From an uncultured Burkholderiales bacterium (lineage in GTDB: Bacteria > Pseudomonadota > Gammaproteobacteria > Burkholderiales > Burkholderiaceae_F): a stretch of 8,297 nt of DNA. The notes beneath the pieces are model-generated. The model saw only the letters and a program-made list of their open reading frames with translations, did no database searches and was not told the origin of the DNA. Position numbers and translations under genes: made by a program. Location: assembly GCA_903871435.1 (NCBI GenBank), contig CAIQGU010000003.1, positions 1 to 8,297 on the forward strand. Reading direction: 5' to 3'. Below are positions 5,142 to 8,297 of the stretch, piece by piece (within the stretch, counting starts at the first letter, position 1; each line of letters starts with the position of its first letter).

Positions 5142-5636
5142 CTAGCGCCGCACGCGGACGCGGTTGATGCGAGCGCGCGGCGCCAGCCTGCGGCGCGGGC
5201 CTGCAGGAGTCAATGGCGACGCCAGCTGGCGCTTGAGTTGCTCGATTTCCAGGCTCAGGTCGTCGATGGACGGCCGGGGGCGATAGCGCCGGTGAAAGAC
5301 CAGCGGGGGCGGTGGCGGTCCGCCAGCGGACCAGCCGCTATCTCCGGGCGGGGCCATGGCTTGCGCACGGGCATCGGTGACAGCCGACTCCACGCTGGAA
5401 ACCGTTGTCTGCAGGGAAGTTTCCACCGAGCGGGCGCTGGCGCGCGCTTCCTCGCCGAGCTTGCGCAGGTCCGCCAGATGGAACTCGCGGTCGAAGTCGC
5501 CTCGGACCTGGCTGACATATTGCTGCATGCGACCCACCCAGGAGCCCAAGGTGCGGGCGGCCTGCGGCAGCTTCTCGGGCCCGAGCACGACAAGCGCAAC
5601 ACCGCCGATGATGAGAATTTCGCTGAAGTCCAGCAT
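5142..5636 (-). CDS. tatB: Twin-arginine translocase subunit TatB
   Basis: TatB partners with TatC in the receptor complex that binds twin-arginine signal peptides at the inner membrane. The 164-residue protein has one N-terminal membrane helix (about 3-19, with Glu6 near the position of Glu8 in E. coli TatB). The family hinge LGPEKLPQAART (18-29) and an amphipathic helix reaching about residue 75 follow. After that comes a Ser/Thr/Glu-rich helix, a Gly/Pro run (about 96-112), a second helical segment SLEIEQLKRQL (about 127-137), and a very Arg-rich end. The ATG at 5636 is the first start after an in-frame stop. No Shine-Dalgarno is evident; the bases before it are C-rich. It lies 102 bases after tatA, an unusually wide gap for this gene train, and 10 bases before tatC. 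Confidence 0.94.
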   Translation of the reverse strand: MLDFSEILIIGGVALVVLGPEKLPQAARTLGSWVGRMQQYVSQVRGDFDREFHLADLRKLGEEARASARSVETSLQTTVSSVESAVTDARAQAMAPPGDSGWSAGGPPPPPLVFHRRYRPRPSIDDLSLEIEQLKRQLASPLTPAGPRRRLAPRARINRVRVRR

Positions 5637-5709
5637 GGGAGGGCACGAGGGTCAGGCGTCGGCCAGAGGTGATGGGAGCACGATGCCCGAGAACTCCCCC
5701 AGCCGTAAT

Positions 5710-5729
5710 GGCTCGTACGACAGCGAGCC
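5710..5729. repeat. Hairpin in the tatA-tatB gap
   Basis: GGCTCG (5710-5715) pairs with CGAGCC (5724-5729) around an 8-base loop. It starts 10 bases after the tatA stop codon in the 102-base gap. It has no U-tract, so it is not a full terminator. It could stabilise the tatA end of the message, which is needed in excess over tatB and tatC; that is inference. Confidence 0.35.
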
Positions 5730-5738
5730 GCTCGACGA

Positions 5739-5981
5739 TCAGCTACCGCCTTTCTCCCGGGCAGCGACATCGATGGTCTGGGCCGCCGTGCGCGTGGCGT
5801 CCTCGACCTTCTGATTTGCCGCGGCGGGCGCGGCAGGGTCGCTGCCGTCCTTGATGCCGTCCTTGAATCCCTTGATAGCGCCACCCAGATCCTTGCCCAT
5901 GTTGCGCAGCTTGCCGGTCCCGAAGACCAGGACAACGATCAGGAGGAGGATCAGCAGGTGAATCGGTGAAAACGAGCCCAT
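5739..5981 (-). CDS. tatA: Twin-arginine translocase subunit TatA
   Basis: TatA oligomerises around TatBC to form or weaken the membrane site through which folded proteins pass. The 80-residue protein has the standard layout: a short periplasmic N-terminus, one membrane helix (about 6-20) with His8 where E. coli has the polar Gln8, the FG hinge at 20-21, the amphipathic helix from [18 protein letters not shown], and a hydrophilic tail rich in Ala, Lys and Asp. The ATG at 5981 is supported by GGGAG (5992-5988) six bases upstream; the TTG two codons earlier is a less likely start. It begins 20 bases after the HIT-family gene. Confidence 0.96.
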   Translation of the reverse strand: MGSFSPIHLLILLLIVVLVFGTGKLRNMGKDLGGAIKGFKDGIKDGSDPAAPAAANQKVEDATRTAAQTIDVAAREKGGS

Positions 5982-6001
5982 GTTCAACTCCCGGTAGACA
6001 T

Positions 6002-6349
6002 CTAACGCCAGGGCCGCGGGCCGCCCAGTACGTGAAAATGCAGATGGGACACTTCCTGGCCGCCGCCAGGACCATTGTTGACGACCAACCGGAAACCGTC
6101 GGTCGCACCATTCTCTTGTGCCAGGCGCGGCGCCAAGAGCGTCATTTTACCCAATAGCGCCTGGTCACCGGGCTCGGCGGTAATGAGCGAGTCGATATGC
6201 CGCCGGGGAACGATGAGCAGATGAACCGGTGCGGCTGGCCGGATGTCGTGGAAAACCACGAGATCGTCATCCTCGTAGACGCGTTTGGAGGGGATTTCAC
6301 CGCGGGCGATACGGCAGAAAAGACAGGCGCTGGGTTCGGTTTGCGTCAT
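6002..6349 (-). CDS. HIT-family (HinT-like) nucleotide-binding hydrolase
   Basis: This 115-residue protein is a histidine-triad hydrolase of the HinT branch, which cleaves nucleoside phosphoramidates and related AMP conjugates in the cytoplasm. The triad HLHFHV is at 102-107, with His104 the likely nucleophile. Family landmarks before it are [19 protein letters not shown] near the N-terminus, [14 protein letters not shown] around 39-51, and [21 protein letters not shown]. Cys9 and Cys12 could form part of the zinc site seen in some members. Length is typical. The ATG at 6349 is fixed by AAGGAG (6362-6357), which lies inside the last codons of hisE. An upstream open frame of 43 codons belongs to the hisE antisense-frame shadow. 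It sits between hisE and tatA, a placement known in Burkholderiales; its link to either pathway is unclear. Confidence 0.95.
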   Translation of the reverse strand: MTQTEPSACLFCRIARGEIPSKRVYEDDDLVVFHDIRPAAPVHLLIVPRRHIDSLITAEPGDQALLGKMTLLAPRLAQENGATDGFRLVVNNGPGGGQEVSHLHFHVLGGPRPWR

Positions 6350-6353
6350 TTGA

Positions 6354-6734
6354 TCACTCCTTGTCCGGGCCGTCGGTGCGTTCGCGCGCCAGCGCCTTGC
6401 GCAGCGCCTTCTCCTCCAGGCCCGAGGTTCCCGCCCGGCGCTCGAGTTCGTCCAGAACCTGTTCGGGCCGCAGGCCAAAATGCGCCAGCATCACGAGGCA
6501 ATGAAACCACAAATCAGCCGTCTCGCTGACGATGCGAGCCGGATCGGCGTCCTTGGCGGCCATGACCGTCTCCGTGGCCTCTTCGCCGATCTTCTTGAGC
6601 ACGGCATCGGGCGCCTGGGCCAGCAGGCGGGCCACATAGGATGTGCCGGGGTCACCACCACGACGCGCGTCGATGACGTCGGCGAGGCGGCTCAGGACGG
6701 GGTCGATCGGAATGGGAGGTTTGCCGGTATTCAC
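6354..6734 (-). CDS. hisE: Phosphoribosyl-ATP pyrophosphatase
   Basis: HisE performs the second step of histidine synthesis, removing pyrophosphate from phosphoribosyl-ATP to give phosphoribosyl-AMP. The 126-residue protein has the MazG-like all-helical fold with its acidic magnesium site: [16 protein letters not shown] (47-62; Glu51, Glu52, Glu55) and [13 protein letters not shown] (71-83; Glu71, Asp74). It is a little longer than the common length of about 105-110, through an extra C-terminal tail. The start is GTG at 6734, since no in-frame ATG is available before the conserved part. The site lacks a Shine-Dalgarno and overlaps, as GTGA, the stop of a small frame filling the hisI-hisE gap. 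It is separate from hisI, unlike the HisIE fusion of enterobacteria. It ends four bases before the HIT gene. Confidence 0.95.
   Translation of the reverse strand: MNTGKPPIPIDPVLSRLADVIDARRGGDPGTSYVARLLAQAPDAVLKKIGEEATETVMAAKDADPARIVSETADLWFHCLVMLAHFGLRPEQVLDELERRAGTSGLEEKALRKALARERTDGPDKE
6357..6362 (-). promoter_or_regulatory. Ribosome binding site of the HIT-family gene, within hisE
   Basis: AAGGAG on the minus strand lies just before the hisE TGA, with seven bases between it and the ATG at 6349. It fixes that start and places the signal where ribosomes ending hisE translation pass. Confidence 0.8.
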
Positions 6735-6799
6735 GATAGTGCGGGATAAGCGTCCAGTATCGCAATGCGCGCTATCCGCGAACCTTTTTGCGGAGCCAT
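6731..6799 (-). other. Possible 22-codon coupled reading frame filling the hisI-hisE gap
   Basis: An ATG at 6799-6797 overlaps the hisI TGA (6801-6799) as TGATG. The frame runs 22 codons to a TGA at 6733-6731, which overlaps the hisE GTG start as GTGA. The frame thus joins two genes end to end without a gap. The peptide begins MAPQKG and is otherwise unremarkable. It may serve only to carry ribosomes to the hisE start, or be chance. Confidence 0.3.
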
Positions 6800-7220
6800 C
6801 AGCGACGATACAGGAGTGCCGGGTCTACCAGGACCGGATCGACCGGTCGCCAGACGCCATCCTCGAGGCGGCGGAAGAAACAGCTGGCACGGCCAGTATG
6901 GCATGCCGGCCCCTGCACGGGTTCCACCAGGTAGATGACCACATCGCCGTCACAATCCAGGCGCAATTCGCGGACCTGCTGCACGTTGCCGGATTCCTCA
7001 CCCTTACGCCAGCGACGGGCGCGCGAGCGGGAGTAATACGTGGCAAGGCCCGAGGCCTGCGTCTCGGCCACATCGGCGCGATCCGCCCAGGCCACCATGA
7101 GTATGCGCTTGTCATCGGCCTGCTGGGCGATCACCGGGACGAGCCCCGCTGCGTCGAACGCGATGGCATCGAGCCAGGTGTCGGCGCCCGCCGGCGCCGC
7201 CGGGGCAGCGTCGTGGCCGC

Positions 7221-7224
<4 letters not shown>
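6799..7224 (-). CDS. hisI: Phosphoribosyl-AMP cyclohydrolase
   Basis: HisI opens the adenine ring of phosphoribosyl-AMP, the third step of histidine synthesis, using zinc and magnesium. The 141-residue protein carries the full family signature: [20 protein letters not shown] (61-80), the acidic magnesium motif DCDGD (90-94), and the Cys/His metal segment [10 protein letters not shown] (107-116; Cys108, His109, Cys115), with Cys91 also conserved. Length is normal for a stand-alone HisI without fused HisE. The ATG at 7224 overlaps the hisF stop as ATGA (7224-7221), which indicates translational coupling. Confidence 0.97.
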
Positions 7225-7994
<770 letters not shown>

Positions 7995-8015
7995 GACAAG
8001 ATGGTGCCGCGGCCC

Positions 8016-8297
8016 CTACTCCTGCGCCTGCGCGAGCTCGGCCGCACGCTCCAGCGCCGCCTTGAAATCGAGTGTGCCCTCGTACAGCGAGCGGCCCAGG
8101 ATGGCACCCTGCACGCCGTCGCCCTCGACCGCGCAGAGCCGGTCGATATCGGCGATATCCGCAATGCCGCCGCTGGCGAGCACGGGAATGCGAACCGCCC
8201 GCGCCAGCGCGACGGTTGCCTCGATGTTGACACCGCTCAGCATGCCGTCGCGGCCGATGTCGGTATAGAGAATGGCGTCGACGCCGTAATCCACGAA
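8016..8297 (-). CDS. hisA: ProFAR isomerase, C-terminal part (5' end outside window)
   Basis: HisA isomerises ProFAR to PRFAR, the fourth histidine step, feeding HisF directly. The window holds the last 93 codons, roughly the C-terminal third of a protein usually about 245 residues long, and the right edge cuts it. The visible part has the beta-alpha barrel landmarks [10 protein letters not shown] (catalytic loop), the strand [15 protein letters not shown] and the phosphate-binding [10 protein letters not shown]. The TAG stop is at 8018-8016. An apparent GTG start near the edge is only an internal Val; the frame continues to base 8297 with Phe. Confidence 0.96.
   Translation of the reverse strand, partial: FVDYGVDAILYTDIGRDGMLSGVNIEATVALARAVRIPVLASGGIADIADIDRLCAVEGDGVQGAILGRSLYEGTLDFKAALERAAELAQAQE

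Noticed and set aside
5255..5935. Minus-strand open frame of 226 codons across tatA and tatB
   Set aside because: It is an alternate frame of two well-supported tat genes, and its Arg/Ser/Pro-rich composition is typical of a shadow frame.
6350..6478. Upstream 43-codon extension of the HIT-family protein
   Set aside because: It overlaps the conserved coding region of hisE in another frame, is Arg-rich without family match, and the ATG at 6349 has a strong, well-spaced ribosome binding site.

Overview
The window looks like a piece of a betaproteobacterial chromosome, most likely order Burkholderiales and family Alcaligenaceae (Bordetella/Achromobacter-like). Base composition is high in G+C. 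The SspA, SspB, TatABC and His proteins read like members of that group, and the order hisA-hisF-hisI-hisE-hinT-tatA-tatB-tatC next to a DegS-type protease and sspA-sspB is a familiar Burkholderiales arrangement. The genus call is inference from remembered family sequences, not from a search.

Left part (1-1617) is the accessory-looking end. The 3' end of an MxKDx pentapeptide-repeat protein gene runs rightward into a strong bidirectional hairpin terminator. It converges on a leftward gene for a secreted EXORDIUM/PHI-1-like protein that carries an HELFE...TDP motif and six cysteines. Upstream of that gene is a gene-free stretch of about 340 bases with a plausible sigma70 promoter and a GC hairpin.

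Middle part (1618-3188): tRNA-Thr(TGT) with encoded CCA, then sspB and sspA, all on the minus strand. SspA is the RNA-polymerase-associated stringent starvation protein and SspB is the ClpXP adaptor. About 250 bases separate sspA from the divergent protease gene. They hold a candidate sspA promoter with an A/T tract, and a 23-codon reading frame that ends in a TGATG junction with the protease start.

Right part (3189-8297): a membrane-anchored, single-PDZ HtrA-family protease (DegS type) on the plus strand meets tatC tail to tail, and both stop codons are read from the same CTAG. The rest is one tight leftward gene train: hisA (partial, entering from the right edge), hisF, hisI, hisE, a HIT-family hydrolase, tatA, tatB, tatC. 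Neighbouring genes overlap or lie 4-102 bases apart, and no terminator is visible between them. The train encodes late steps of histidine biosynthesis followed by the complete twin-arginine protein export system. The 64-base hisI-hisE gap is tiled exactly by a 22-codon reading frame, with TGATG at one end and GTGA at the other.

No insertion sequence, CRISPR array, phage gene or clearly new multi-gene system is visible. Most of the window is core housekeeping DNA. The points of interest are the secreted EXORDIUM-like protein, the MxKDx repeat protein, and the small coupled reading frames before the protease and hisE.
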